A stretch of DNA of 46,697 nucleotides from an uncultured Clostridia bacterium (lineage in GTDB: Bacteria; Bacillota; Clostridia; Oscillospirales; CAG-272), in the NCBI GenBank assembly GCA_904501765.1, contig CAJGCM010000006.1, forward strand, positions 1-46,697, given 5' to 3'. The first letter of the stretch is position 1. Each line of letters opens with the position of its first letter. Shown in pieces: positions 24,796-32,886 of this stretch. The translations under genes and the position numbers were made by a program. Below the pieces are notes generated by a model. That model worked only from the letters and a program-made list of their open reading frames with translations. It made no database searches and was not told where the DNA came from.

Positions 24796-25746
24796 TTGAA
24801 AATTAAAATTCTTGATAAAGCCGTAATAGGTAACGACTTACCCTTTGAAAAGCTCTCAAGGTTTGGAGAAGTTGTGTGCTATGATTCATCTCTGTCCTTG
24901 GAAATTGAGGATAGAGTCAGGGATGCAGACGTTCTGATAATCAATAAGGTCAAAATAACTGAGCAGGTAATCAAAAGCGCTCATTCGCTTAAGCTTATAT
25001 GCGTTTTTGCAACAGGATATGATAATGTTGACATTGATGCGGCAAGGCGTGCCTCTGTCGCTGTCTGTAACGTCCCTGCGTATTCTACGGAAAGCGTTGC
25101 TCTTTTTACTCTCTCAACTGTGTTGAACCTCGCCACCCATATGAAGGAGTATGAGCGATATACATCGTCAGGAGAGTATACAGAATCGGGAAGAGCAAAT
25201 TGTTTATATCCTGTCTATCACGAGCTTAAAGGTAAAAAATGGGGCGTTGTAGGATATGGCAACATAGGAAAAAGAGTAGCTGAAATAGCTACTGCATTTG
25301 GCGTAGAGCTATTAGTAAATAAGCGCACACCTATCGCAGGGGTAAGATGCGTCGATATAAACACTCTTTGCTGTGAGTCTGACATAATCACTCTTCATCT
25401 GCCGCTTAATTCCGAATCTAAGGGGATAATAGGGGAAGAGCAAATAAGTCATATGAAAAACAGCGTGATTCTTGTCAATGAAGCCAGAGGCGCAGTCATA
25501 GACGAGGCTGCGGTAGCCAAGGCGGTAAAGTCAGGTAGGATAGGAGCTTTTGGCTCTGACGTTTACTCCGATGAGCCCTTTGGAGAATCACACCCGTTTT
25601 ACGAAATAAAGGATCTTGATAACGTGTGCCTTACACCGCATGCAGCTTGGGCGGCATACGAATCCCGTCTTCGCTGCCTTAACGTTATTTGCGACAACAT
25701 AGAAGCTTTTATCGCTCAAAAAACTCTAAATAGAGTAGATAAATAG
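24796..25746 (+). CDS. D-2-hydroxyacid dehydrogenase (glycerate dehydrogenase/hydroxypyruvate reductase-like)
   Basis: A 316-residue protein of the D-isomer-specific 2-hydroxyacid dehydrogenase family. It starts at TTG, seven bases after GGGAGA. The NAD-binding motif is VVGYGNIGKRVAEIA. The catalytic Arg is in NEARGAVID, the Glu in DVYSDEPF and the His in LTPHAAWAA. The N-terminal catalytic domain contains FATGYDNVDIDAA and NVPAYSTESVA. The closest match in pattern is the glycerate dehydrogenase/hydroxypyruvate reductase group, but substrates in this family cannot be assigned by motif. The gene stands alone between a divergent promoter and a bidirectional terminator. Confidence 0.88.
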   Translation: MKIKILDKAVIGNDLPFEKLSRFGEVVCYDSSLSLEIEDRVRDADVLIINKVKITEQVIKSAHSLKLICVFATGYDNVDIDAARRASVAVCNVPAYSTESVALFTLSTVLNLATHMKEYERYTSSGEYTESGRANCLYPVYHELKGKKWGVVGYGNIGKRVAEIATAFGVELLVNKRTPIAGVRCVDINTLCCESDIITLHLPLNSESKGIIGEEQISHMKNSVILVNEARGAVIDEAAVAKAVKSGRIGAFGSDVYSDEPFGESHPFYEIKDLDNVCLTPHAAWAAYESRLRCLNVICDNIEAFIAQKTLNRVDK

Positions 25747-25774
25747 AAGCAGAAATTTGAATTTGACATAAAAG

Positions 25775-25811
25775 AAAAAGAAAATTCGGCTAAAAACCGA
25801 ATTTTCTTTTT
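25775..25811. terminator. Bidirectional terminator between convergent genes
   Basis: A perfect 15-bp stem (25775-25789 with 25797-25811) rich in A on the left and T on the right, so usable from both strands. It separates the dehydrogenase and CDF genes. Confidence 0.88.
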
Positions 25812-25829
25812 AGTTTTCAGAAGCTAATT

Positions 25830-26999
25830 TTAGCCTCTGTCAACGGTTATTACACAGAATATTTTAGAGTCTTTTTCTTGTATTTTTTCACATATTAAAG
25901 CTGTAATTTCTTCCTTGCTGTATTTGCTTTCAAATGGAAGAACAATATCAAAAATTATGTTCGTGTGTGTGTTTCCTATAACGGCTCTGAAGTCGTGCAG
26001 AGTAATATTCGGCTCTATTTCTTTTACCGTTTCTTCTGCAAAGATTTTTAGCATGTTAACTGTTTCATTGTTGGTTTCGATGGGGTCAAGGTGTATGGTA
26101 CATAGTATGCCGAGAGATGTGTCAATCTCTTTTTCGAGATTGTCTATCTGGTCGTGAAGCGCATATATATCCTTTTCTCCGTCAACCTCTGCGTGGAAGG
26201 AAGCGATAAAGTGTCCGGGACCGTAATTATGAATTATCATATCGTGTACTCCTATTACGTCCGGATACTTTGATATGATTTCCATAATAGAATTGGTCAG
26301 CTCCTCTGTGGGAGCCTCACCCATAATCGAATTTTTAGTTTCGTTGAGAATAGTTATGCCTGCGAAAAGAATGAGCAGGGAAACACAAAGACCTACTATA
26401 GAGTCGAGTAACACAAAATTAGTGAACTTGATTATAACTGATGATGCGAGAACAGCACTTGTGGATATCGAATCTATAAGTGAGTCGGTAGCTGCTGCTT
26501 TTATAACGCCGGAATCAATCTTTTTTGCGCAGGAGCGGTAAAACATTGCTAAAAGGAATTTGAGAATGATTGATACTGAAAGCAAAATAATAGGAAGAAG
26601 CTCAATAACAGGTGATACTGTGTCAAAGCCGAATATTTTTTTACCTGAATCAAGGAGGAAATTGAATCCTGCGTTCAGAATAAGGAAGGATACAATCATA
26701 GAAGCTATGTATTCTATTCGTGCGTGTCCGAAAGGATGGTCTCTATCAGCAGGCTTTGAAGCCAGCTTAAAGCTTACAAGACTGACGGTTGAGCTTCCCG
26801 CATCAGAAAGATTGTTCACCGCATCTGCCATTATGGCAATAGAGCCGGATATAAGTCCTGCGAATAATTTTATAGAGAATAAAAGAACGTTCGTAAAAAT
26901 ACCAACCCAGCTTGACATGGTGCCGTATTTCTTACGGACGTCGGGGTCTTTTACATTTTTGTAATCTTTTATAAACAATTTTGCCAAAAATTCCGACAT
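25830..26999 (-). CDS. Cation diffusion facilitator exporter, probably manganese type
   Basis: A 389-residue CDF transporter with six transmembrane segments between about residues 30 and 220 and a cytosolic ferredoxin-like C-terminal domain (about 230-385) that contains His/Asp pairs (GVHDMIIHNYGPGHF). The metal site in TM2 is Asn62-x-x-x-Asp66 (ADAVNNLSD) and in TM5 Asp172-x-x-x-Asp176 (TDSLIDS). The N-D/D-D combination is characteristic of manganese exporters such as MntE, whereas zinc exporters usually have His in these places. RDHPFGHARIEYIA is the conserved loop. The C-terminal domain is longer than in short CDFs. Specificity is inferred from these residues. Confidence 0.88.
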   Translation of the reverse strand: MSEFLAKLFIKDYKNVKDPDVRKKYGTMSSWVGIFTNVLLFSIKLFAGLISGSIAIMADAVNNLSDAGSSTVSLVSFKLASKPADRDHPFGHARIEYIASMIVSFLILNAGFNFLLDSGKKIFGFDTVSPVIELLPIILLSVSIILKFLLAMFYRSCAKKIDSGVIKAAATDSLIDSISTSAVLASSVIIKFTNFVLLDSIVGLCVSLLILFAGITILNETKNSIMGEAPTEELTNSIMEIISKYPDVIGVHDMIIHNYGPGHFIASFHAEVDGEKDIYALHDQIDNLEKEIDTSLGILCTIHLDPIETNNETVNMLKIFAEETVKEIEPNITLHDFRAVIGNTHTNIIFDIVLPFESKYSKEEITALICEKIQEKDSKIFCVITVDRG

Positions 27000-27045
27000 T
27001 GGCTTTCCCTTTCATAAAAAATACTTGCAAATTTGTATTTTGGTG

Positions 27046-27074
27046 TTTACTTTTAGATTTATCTATGGTAAAAT
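27046..27074 (+). promoter_or_regulatory. Candidate sigma-A promoter of the orphan small gene
   Basis: TTTACT (27046-27051), 17 bases, TAAAAT (27069-27074), followed by an AAAGGAGG ribosome site at 27083-27090. Confidence 0.6.
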
Positions 27075-27098
27075 AAATAACAAAAGGAGGCGATATCA

Positions 27099-27419
27099 CT
27101 GAACTTAAAAACCGTTGGTATAAGGTACGAAAAGATAGAGAGCCTTGAAAAAGAGTTAGCGCTTGAAATCGCCTGCTTCAGAGCGATGAGGGGGGAGGCG
27201 TTGGTCTTTTTCCTTGAAAATAAGGAAAGCCTCTCGGCTTTCAGAAACGCTTCACTCAAAATTTTAAGAAAGCTGAAAAAACAAGGAATAATCCAGACCT
27301 TTATTTTCGGAGAAGAAATTTCAGAGGTAAAGACTGAAACTCAATATCTTTTGAATAAAATTCCGAGTTTGCCCGAGGTTTTGGCGGATTTTGAAGTTTC
27401 GGTTTGCGTGAAGCTTTGA
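27099..27419 (+). CDS. Small protein of unknown function with a probable CTG start
   Basis: The frame encodes 106 residues if it starts at CTG 27099, eight bases after a perfect AAAGGAGG site; the first ATG in frame is 27186, far from any ribosome site and inside the likely protein. The predicted protein begins MNLKTVGIRYEKIESLEKEL, is mostly charged helix (about residues 10-75) and has no signal peptide, membrane segment or motif that I recognise. It has its own promoter and is followed by a terminator (27470-27502), so it is a self-contained transcription unit. An ATA at 27093 is the only other near-ribosome-site triplet in frame. Existence is likely; function is unknown. Confidence 0.65.
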   Translation: MNLKTVGIRYEKIESLEKELALEIACFRAMRGEALVFFLENKESLSAFRNASLKILRKLKKQGIIQTFIFGEEISEVKTETQYLLNKIPSLPEVLADFEVSVCVKL

Positions 27420-27469
27420 TGGCTTACGCATTGTCGTACATACAAATTTTTGCTTATAAATTTTACCGG

Positions 27470-27502
27470 ATACACGCCTCGGTACAGAAGCGTGTATTTT
27501 TC
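27470..27502 (+). terminator. Intrinsic terminator of the small gene
   Basis: ATACACGC pairs with GCGTGTAT (27470-27477 with 27490-27497) followed by TTTTTC. Confidence 0.7.
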
Positions 27503-27529
27503 ATGTCCTATTTCTTTAACTTTAACATT

Positions 27530-27566
27530 AAAGAGGTTGTTCTCCGCATTGGGAAACAACCTCTTT
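27530..27566 (-). terminator. Terminator downstream of acpP
   Basis: A perfect 12-bp stem AAAGAGGTTGTT/AACAACCTCTTT (27530-27541 with 27555-27566), 13 bases after the acpP stop on the minus strand. T content beyond the stem is modest on both strands. Confidence 0.7.
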
Positions 27567-27579
27567 AAATTTCAATTAG

Positions 27580-27807
27580 TTAATTGCTATGCTCTTCGAG
27601 GTACTTAACCACATCACCAACAGTGTTGAGATGGTGAACTTCCTCATCTGCAATAACAACATTGAATTTTTCTTCACAAGCAAGAACTAATTCTGCAAGT
27701 TCAAGGGAATTGATTCCAAGATCTCCTGCAAGCTCTGCTTCCATTGTTATGTCTTCAGCTTTAACGCGAAGCTCGTCAACAAGAAACTGCTTTACATTTT
27801 CAAACAT
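27580..27807 (-). CDS. acpP: Acyl carrier protein
   Basis: A 75-residue acidic four-helix protein of standard ACP length. The phosphopantetheine attachment Ser is Ser34 in DLGINSLELAEL; the residue before it is Asn rather than the usual Asp of the DSL motif. The rest (FENVKQFLVDELRVKAEDIT, VIADEEVHHLNTVGDVVKYL) is ordinary ACP. It has its own promoter and terminator and no fatty acid synthesis gene beside it, so it is an orphan ACP that may serve general fatty acid synthesis or a specialised pathway. GGAGG lies upstream of the ATG. Confidence 0.94.
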   Translation of the reverse strand: MFENVKQFLVDELRVKAEDITMEAELAGDLGINSLELAELVLACEEKFNVVIADEEVHHLNTVGDVVKYLEEHSN

Positions 27808-27858
27808 GAATTTTTCTCCTCCTTATTCAGAATTTACTATAAAACACAAACACGACTA

Positions 27859-27887
27859 ATGATACAATAATATTCTCTTTTTGTCAA
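27859..27887 (-). promoter_or_regulatory. Sigma-A promoter of acpP
   Basis: On the minus strand, TTGACA (27887-27882), 17 bases, TATCAT (27864-27859), 52 bases before the acpP ATG. The rest of the 285-base gap to the next gene is AT-rich and holds only the divergent promoter at 28028. Confidence 0.7.
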
Positions 27888-28027
27888 TAGTTTTTCAAAA
27901 AATAAGTCAAAATAGACAAAAAAGAGTTTATGTATATCATTTCACTTGCGTAAAAATGCCTCATTTTTAATAAAAAGCATATTTTTATTGCGATAAAACT
28001 TTCGTGATTGTACTTCATAATTAGCTA

Positions 28028-28056
28028 TTGACATTTTTTTCTTTATATGTTAAACT
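28028..28056 (+). promoter_or_regulatory. Sigma-A promoter of the NfeD-like gene
   Basis: TTGACA (28028-28033), 17 bases, TAAACT (28051-28056), 37 bases before the ATG at 28093. Confidence 0.65.
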
Positions 28057-28092
28057 TGTTGCGTTGATTTTTTGTAAAAAGGACTTTGTTTT

Positions 28093-28524
28093 ATGGAAGA
28101 ACTGATATGGTGTTGGGTTATAGTTGCCGCATTATCCGTGGTAGGTGAAACTGTAACGCAACGCTTATACCTGATATGGGCTTTGCCTGCATCTTTAGCG
28201 TCGGCGCTCTTTGCACTTTGCTCTTTGGAGTGGTATTGGCAGGTAGTGGTATTTTGTCTTGTTTTGTTGCTTGGGCTTTTTGGTGGCAGAAGGCTTGTAG
28301 ATCATATTATTAACAGGAACAAGATAAATGATATCAACGACCTTATCGGTGTTAATTGTGTAGTATCCGAAAGAATAGACAGCCTTGCAGGTTGTGGACT
28401 TGTTGAAGCAAAGGGCGGTGTGTGGGCTGCCAGAGGAGTTGGCGAAGAGGATGAATTCGAGGTAGGGGAGCGTTTGTCCGTAGTTGCTATCGAGGGAGTT
28501 CGTCTTATTTGCAAGAAAAAATAA
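28093..28524 (+). CDS. NfeD-like membrane protein
   Basis: A 143-residue protein with hydrophobic segments in the first 75 residues (LIWCWVIVAALSVVG, YLIWALPASLASALFALC, WQVVVFCLVLLLGLFGGRRL) and a C-terminal OB-fold-like domain (about 80-143: DLIGVNCVVSERID, EFEVGERLSVVAIEGVRLIC). This is the short NfeD/YbbK type. Such proteins usually sit next to a flotillin/SPFH gene and influence membrane organisation. Here no SPFH gene is adjacent: acpP is divergent and tRNA genes follow. It is likely monocistronic. Confidence 0.82.
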   Translation: MEELIWCWVIVAALSVVGETVTQRLYLIWALPASLASALFALCSLEWYWQVVVFCLVLLLGLFGGRRLVDHIINRNKINDINDLIGVNCVVSERIDSLAGCGLVEAKGGVWAARGVGEEDEFEVGERLSVVAIEGVRLICKKK

Positions 28525-28559
28525 TCCATCTAAAAAAACAAAAAAGTTAATAAAAGCAC

Positions 28560-28588
28560 TTGACAAAAAAGAAATATTCTGCTATAAT
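28560..28588 (+). promoter_or_regulatory. Sigma-A promoter of the tRNA pair
   Basis: TTGACA (28560-28565), 17 bases, TATAAT (28583-28588): both hexamers perfect, 20 bases before tRNA-Arg, as expected for stable RNA. Confidence 0.85.
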
Positions 28589-28608
28589 ATCATTCGCTGT
28601 CAAGTTAT

Positions 28609-28685
28609 GCGTCTTTAGCTCAGCTGGATAGAGCAACTGCCTTCTAAGCAGTAGGTCGGGGGTTCGAGTCCCTCAAGACGCGCCA
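28609..28685 (+). tRNA. tRNA-Arg (anticodon UCU)
   Basis: The acceptor stem GCGTCTT/AAGACGC (28609-28615 with 28675-28681), discriminator G and encoded CCA are visible. The anticodon arm is ACTGC-CTTCTAA-GCAGT with anticodon TCT at 28643-28645, and the T arm has GGTTCGAGTCCC. It reads AGA/AGG. It is separated from tRNA-His by only three bases, so the two are processed from one transcript. Confidence 0.97.
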
Positions 28686-28688
28686 TAC

Positions 28689-28766
28689 GGTGGGATTAGC
28701 TCAGCTGGCAGTAGCGCCAGGTTGTGGCCCTGGAGGTCGTGGGTTCAAGTCCCATATCTCACCCCA
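28689..28766 (+). tRNA. tRNA-His (anticodon GUG)
   Basis: The acceptor stem GTGGGAT/ATCTCAC (28690-28696 with 28756-28762) is preceded by the encoded extra G(-1) at 28689, opposite discriminator C at 28763, the identity pair of histidine tRNA. CCA is encoded. The anticodon arm CCAGG-TTGTGGC-CCTGG has GTG at 28724-28726. The last A of CCA is the first base of the terminator stem that follows. Confidence 0.97.
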
Positions 28767-28799
28767 AAAATCGACAAGCTTCGTGCTTGTCGATTTTTT
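28766..28799 (+). terminator. Intrinsic terminator of the tRNA operon
   Basis: A perfect 14-bp stem (28766-28779 with 28785-28798; AAAAATCGACAAGC and its complement) with loop TTCGT, ending in a T run. The remaining region to 28900 is AT-rich and shows nothing recognisable. Confidence 0.88.
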
Positions 28800-28903
28800 G
28801 TTTTTCAAAACAACCGAAAGAGGTCAAAAAAACGAAGGTTGTCAAAAAAGCATCAAAAACTGTTAAAAATATTTAAACATTAGCACAAATATTTAATTTA
28901 TTA

Positions 28904-28932
28904 TTTACTTTTAAAATTAAATGTGGTATAAT
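28904..28932 (+). promoter_or_regulatory. Sigma-A promoter of gdpP-rplI-dnaB
   Basis: TTTACT (28904-28909), 17 bases, TATAAT (28927-28932), 66 bases before the TTG start of gdpP. Confidence 0.7.
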
Positions 28933-28998
28933 CATTAGAAAACAGTAGCGCATAATTCCTGTGCGAGAAGAAAAACTCGGAAAAGGAGGAATGAAATT

Positions 28999-31011
28999 TT
29001 GAATAATAATCTTAAATTTGATTTTGAGAAAATGCAAATTCCATATTTTTCAAGATTGGAAATTGCGATTTGTATAGCGCTTGGTTGCCTTAATATAGTA
29101 ATTTTTGCCCTGATTCAAGGGTATACGCCTATTAATACCGCTTTACTTGCGGTTATTATTTGCGCTCTGTATCTTCTTGAAATTGCCCTTATCGGAGTAC
29201 ATCACAATAAGGCTATGAGAAAGCTACCAACGGAAGACGTTGAGAATTTTTTTGCGGAAAATAGCAGTAAGGTGTTTATGAATACCACCTCGCCCGTATT
29301 TGCGATAGACAATTACGGTACTATTGTATGGTATAACGATGCTTTGCTGGAATTAACTGCCGAGCACGGCAACTTTGTAGGTGCGAACATCAGCTCAATG
29401 TTTGGAAATTCCTTGACGAAGGAAAGCTTTGGCGGAGAGCCTGTGGAGCTTCTTGGTCGCTTATATACCATAGAAAGCTTTTCGGTTTCCACCTCTGAGG
29501 ATGGGCTATATCTTTCAATTCTTCATGATATTACAGAGCTTTCGGAGCTTAAGAAAAATTATGCTGACGAGCGAGTTGCGGTAGCTTATATTTGCATAGA
29601 TAACGTTGAAGATGTGATGCAGTACGTTCACGAGAACGTAAGAGACGTTATTTCCTCTGTTGATAACAAAATCAAAGCTTGGGCAGAGGGAATGAATGGC
29701 GTTCTTAAATTCTACGAAAACGATAAGTATATTCTGCTTTTCGATTCTGTGTACCTTGACAAATGTATAGAAAACAGGTTTTCCATTCTTGATGAGATAA
29801 GAAGTGTCAGAATGGGGGACGGTGTTTCAATCACAGTTTCGATAGGCGTATCTAGGATAGCAGGTACCCTTGCGCAACGAGAGCGCGCGGCGAAGGATGC
29901 CATAGATTTGGCGCTTCAGCGAGGCGGTGACCAAGCTGTTTACAAAACCGACGAAGGCATTGAATATTACGGTGGATGCACTAAGTCCCTTTACAAGAGA
30001 TATAATGTTCATTCCAGAACCTTTGTAAATCAACTTACCGCTTTGATGGTAAGAGCGGATAACGTAATAGTTATGGGACATAGATACGGCGACTTTGATT
30101 CCTTTGGTGCGTCGGTAGGCGTTGCCAGGATAGCAATGCTCTGCGGCTCAAAAATTAATATAGCTATCGACCTGCGTGATAGGAATTTATCCCCCTGCGT
30201 AGATATGCTTCAGGAGGAGGAAGGTTATGCGCATATGTTTGTGGATAGTGCAGATGCCTTCGACCTTATGGGCCCCGATACTCTTGTGATTCTCGTTGAC
30301 CACAATAACTTTGACCGCTCCCAGTTTTCTGATATATCGAAGAAGGTAAATCAGGTGGTAATCATAGACCACCACAGAAAAATAGACATTATGCCCGAGA
30401 GCGTAAAGCTTCATTATATCGAGCCCTCTGCCTCCAGCACCTGTGAGGTAGTGACCGAAATGATAGAGTGCGCTAACAGCTCTCAGAGAATTTTAAAGGC
30501 AGAAGCGGATATGCTTCTTGCGGGTATACTGCTTGACACCAAGCAGTTCTCTCGCAATACAGGAACCAGGACCTTCAGCGCTGCAGAATTCCTACGCGGA
30601 GCGGGAGCCAACCCCTCCGACGTGTACGATTTATTCAAGACGGAGGCGCAAGACTTGGCGAAGGAAGCAAGGTTCCATACCTCGATTACGGTTTATAAGG
30701 AAAATATCGCTATATCCTGCTGTGACGGTGAAACAGACGAGTCCTACCGTATTATAGCCTCCAAAGCAGCTGATAAAATGCTGACGCTTAAGAATATAGA
30801 AGCTTCGTTTACTCTTGTAAGAATAGGTGAACATATTCACATATCAGGGCGTTCAAACGGCAATATCAACGTTCAGCTTATTTTGGAAAAATGCGGTGGC
30901 GGCGGTCATTTTGACGTGGCAGGCGCTCAGGTTGTATCTGATTCGGTAGTTTCGGTTCTCGAGCAGCTGAAGGCGGGTATTGATTCTTATCTTTCAGAAA
31001 TGAAGAAATAA
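28999..31011 (+). CDS. gdpP: Cyclic-di-AMP phosphodiesterase GdpP (PAS, degenerate GGDEF, DHH-DHHA1)
   Basis: A 670-residue protein with the full GdpP layout: two N-terminal transmembrane segments (about 17-65), a PAS-like domain (about 90-180), a degenerate GGDEF domain (about 190-320; ending in ITVSIGVSR) and a DHH-DHHA1 phosphodiesterase. The metal motifs are H361-x3-D365-x-D367 (GHRYGDFDS), the DHN segment, D457-H458-H459 and the GGGGHFDVAG motif near the C-terminus. It hydrolyses cyclic-di-AMP and so affects osmolyte and cell-wall control. The start is TTG, nine bases after GGAGG; a nearby ATG at 28991 is out of frame and stops at once. gdpP-rplI-dnaB is a conserved Firmicute order. Confidence 0.95.
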   Translation: MNNNLKFDFEKMQIPYFSRLEIAICIALGCLNIVIFALIQGYTPINTALLAVIICALYLLEIALIGVHHNKAMRKLPTEDVENFFAENSSKVFMNTTSPVFAIDNYGTIVWYNDALLELTAEHGNFVGANISSMFGNSLTKESFGGEPVELLGRLYTIESFSVSTSEDGLYLSILHDITELSELKKNYADERVAVAYICIDNVEDVMQYVHENVRDVISSVDNKIKAWAEGMNGVLKFYENDKYILLFDSVYLDKCIENRFSILDEIRSVRMGDGVSITVSIGVSRIAGTLAQRERAAKDAIDLALQRGGDQAVYKTDEGIEYYGGCTKSLYKRYNVHSRTFVNQLTALMVRADNVIVMGHRYGDFDSFGASVGVARIAMLCGSKINIAIDLRDRNLSPCVDMLQEEEGYAHMFVDSADAFDLMGPDTLVILVDHNNFDRSQFSDISKKVNQVVIIDHHRKIDIMPESVKLHYIEPSASSTCEVVTEMIECANSSQRILKAEADMLLAGILLDTKQFSRNTGTRTFSAAEFLRGAGANPSDVYDLFKTEAQDLAKEARFHTSITVYKENIAISCCDGETDESYRIIASKAADKMLTLKNIEASFTLVRIGEHIHISGRSNGNINVQLILEKCGGGGHFDVAGAQVVSDSVVSVLEQLKAGIDSYLSEMKK

Positions 31012-31032
31012 CGGTTTAAAAGGAGTTTTTAT

Positions 31033-31476
31033 ATGAAGGTTGTATTACTTTGCGATGTAAAGGGACAGGGAAAAAAAGATCAGATAGTAGAGGTGTCTGA
31101 CGGTTATGCGAGAAATTTTCTATTTCCACAGAAGAAGGCGATTCCCGCTGATGCAAGAGCGCAGAATGAGCTAAAGGGAAAGGCTGAGGCAAAGCAGTTC
31201 AAGATAGAAGAGGATAAAAAGGCTGCTGTTGCCCTTGCGGAAAAAATCGGCGCGGCAGAGGTTAAAATCAAAATGGGTCACGGTCAGGATGGAAGACTTT
31301 ATGGCTCCGTTACTGCCAAGGATATATCCGAGGAGCTTGCAAAGCTTATCGGCGCTCCAATTGATAAACGTAAAATTCTTATCAAAGAACCAATTCGCGC
31401 ATACGGCAATTATAGCATAGAAATAAAGCTACATCCCGAGGTTATTGCAAAGGTTACAGTAATAGTTTGCCAATAA
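31033..31476 (+). CDS. rplI: 50S ribosomal protein L9
   Basis: A 147-residue protein of normal length. The N-terminal rRNA-binding domain is MKVVLLCDVKGQGKKDQIVE followed by GYARNFLFPQKKAIPAD, then the long connecting helix (QNELKGKAEAKQFKIEEDKK) and the C-terminal domain (GRLYGSVTAKDISEEL). AGGAG precedes the ATG. It lies between gdpP and dnaB, as in most Firmicutes. Confidence 0.97.
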   Translation: MKVVLLCDVKGQGKKDQIVEVSDGYARNFLFPQKKAIPADARAQNELKGKAEAKQFKIEEDKKAAVALAEKIGAAEVKIKMGHGQDGRLYGSVTAKDISEELAKLIGAPIDKRKILIKEPIRAYGNYSIEIKLHPEVIAKVTVIVCQ

Positions 31477-31509
31477 TTTAAAACAGCCCTTCACGAAAGG
31501 ATTTATATA

Positions 31510-32886
31510 ATGCAGGATAGTTCATTTGTAAAGCAAATGCCGGTGTCCGTTGAAGCAGAGCAGGCTTTTTTGGGGTCGATTATCAGAAAACCCGAGTCGT
31601 TCGACCAGATAGGCGGAATGATAAGCGTTGACGATTTTTATCTTGAGGAGCATAAGCACATTTTTGCATCTATTGTAAAGATGTATAACGATAGCAAGAC
31701 AATAGACCCCGTAACCTTGGCAAACGCTCTTGTAGAAGCAGGTGACAGAGACCAGGGTGGCGGAATTCAGTATATAGCTCTTCTCGCAGAGTCTGTTCCT
31801 TCGGCTTCAAATATCAAGGATTATGCTAAAATAGTAAAGGATAAATCACTGCTTCGTAAGCTTATCAACGTTTGCGACGAAATTAATACCGATGCTTACG
31901 AGGAGTCCTCGCCCGTCAAGACAATAATTGATTCCGCGGAGCAGAAAATTTTTGATTTATCTAATAACAACGACACCAAAGAATTAAGACATATAAGAGA
32001 TATTCTCCAGAATGTATACCACGAGCTTGAAATATCCTCCGAAACCAAGGGAAGCACCAAGGGGACGAAAACAGGATTTTCCGGCGTTGATAAAATGCTC
32101 GTTGAAATGGGAAAGGGAGATTTTATAATCGTAGGCGCAAGACCCGGTATGGGAAAAACCTCCTTTGCTCTTAACGTTGCGACAAACGTGGCTAAATACA
32201 GCAAAAAGGCGGTTGCCATCTTCTCTCTTGAGATGTCAGGAGAGCAGCTTGTGACCCGACTTATATCCAGTGAGGCTATGGTTGATTCTCATAGCTTGAG
32301 AACAGGTATTTTGTCTACTGAGGATTGGGAAAATATCGCAGGGGTTACCACAGAGCTTTCAGGGTGCGATATTTATATCGACGATACCTCGGCAATCGGT
32401 GTTACTGAAATGCGTTCAAAGCTTCGCCGTGTGCAGAATCTCGGGCTTGTCGTAATAGACTACATAGGTCTTATGCAGTCCAATACAAACGTTGATAACA
32501 GAGCGCAGCAGGTCGGAGAGATTTCGAGAAATCTCAAGATTATGGCAAAGGATTTCGGAGTTCCTATTGTTTGCTGTGCGCAGCTTAACCGTGGAACAGA
32601 GGCGAGGGGCGTTACCAACAAGCGTCCATCTCTGGCTGACCTCCGTGATTCAGGCTCAATCGAGCAGGACGCAGATATAGTATTGTTCCTTTACCGTGAT
32701 ACCTATTACAAGGAAATTGGTGCTACTCAGGAAAACCCGGAGGCTCCTGGCGAGGATACGGCTAATACCGCAGAGGTTATTATTGCTAAGAACCGTCACG
32801 GCAGCACAGGCTCTGTTAAAATGGGCTGGATAGGTCAGTTTACAAAATTCAGAACTCTTGAAGAAGACAGAAAAATAGATGGATAA
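31510..32886 (+). CDS. dnaB: Replicative DNA helicase DnaB (DnaC in Bacillus nomenclature)
   Basis: A 458-residue hexameric helicase. It has the N-terminal primase-interaction domain (PVSVEAEQAFLGSII, 9-115) and a RecA-like motor with Walker A GARPGMGKTS (Lys216), Walker B LVVIDYIG, and the PIVCCAQLNRGTEAR and DLRDSGSIEQDAD motifs. No intein is present. Its last codons overlap tilS by eight bases (ATGGATAA), so the two are translationally coupled. Confidence 0.97.
   Translation: MQDSSFVKQMPVSVEAEQAFLGSIIRKPESFDQIGGMISVDDFYLEEHKHIFASIVKMYNDSKTIDPVTLANALVEAGDRDQGGGIQYIALLAESVPSASNIKDYAKIVKDKSLLRKLINVCDEINTDAYEESSPVKTIIDSAEQKIFDLSNNNDTKELRHIRDILQNVYHELEISSETKGSTKGTKTGFSGVDKMLVEMGKGDFIIVGARPGMGKTSFALNVATNVAKYSKKAVAIFSLEMSGEQLVTRLISSEAMVDSHSLRTGILSTEDWENIAGVTTELSGCDIYIDDTSAIGVTEMRSKLRRVQNLGLVVIDYIGLMQSNTNVDNRAQQVGEISRNLKIMAKDFGVPIVCCAQLNRGTEARGVTNKRPSLADLRDSGSIEQDADIVLFLYRDTYYKEIGATQENPEAPGEDTANTAEVIIAKNRHGSTGSVKMGWIGQFTKFRTLEEDRKIDG

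Noticed and set aside
27341..27559. A 72-codon minus-strand frame downstream of acpP
   Set aside because: It begins inside the acpP terminator, runs across a second terminator and antisense to the small gene, and has no ribosome site.
28800..28900. Possible structured RNA (ACAACC...GGTTGT pairing) after the tRNA terminator
   Set aside because: The stem is six base pairs in A-rich sequence with a long loop, so it can easily arise by chance.
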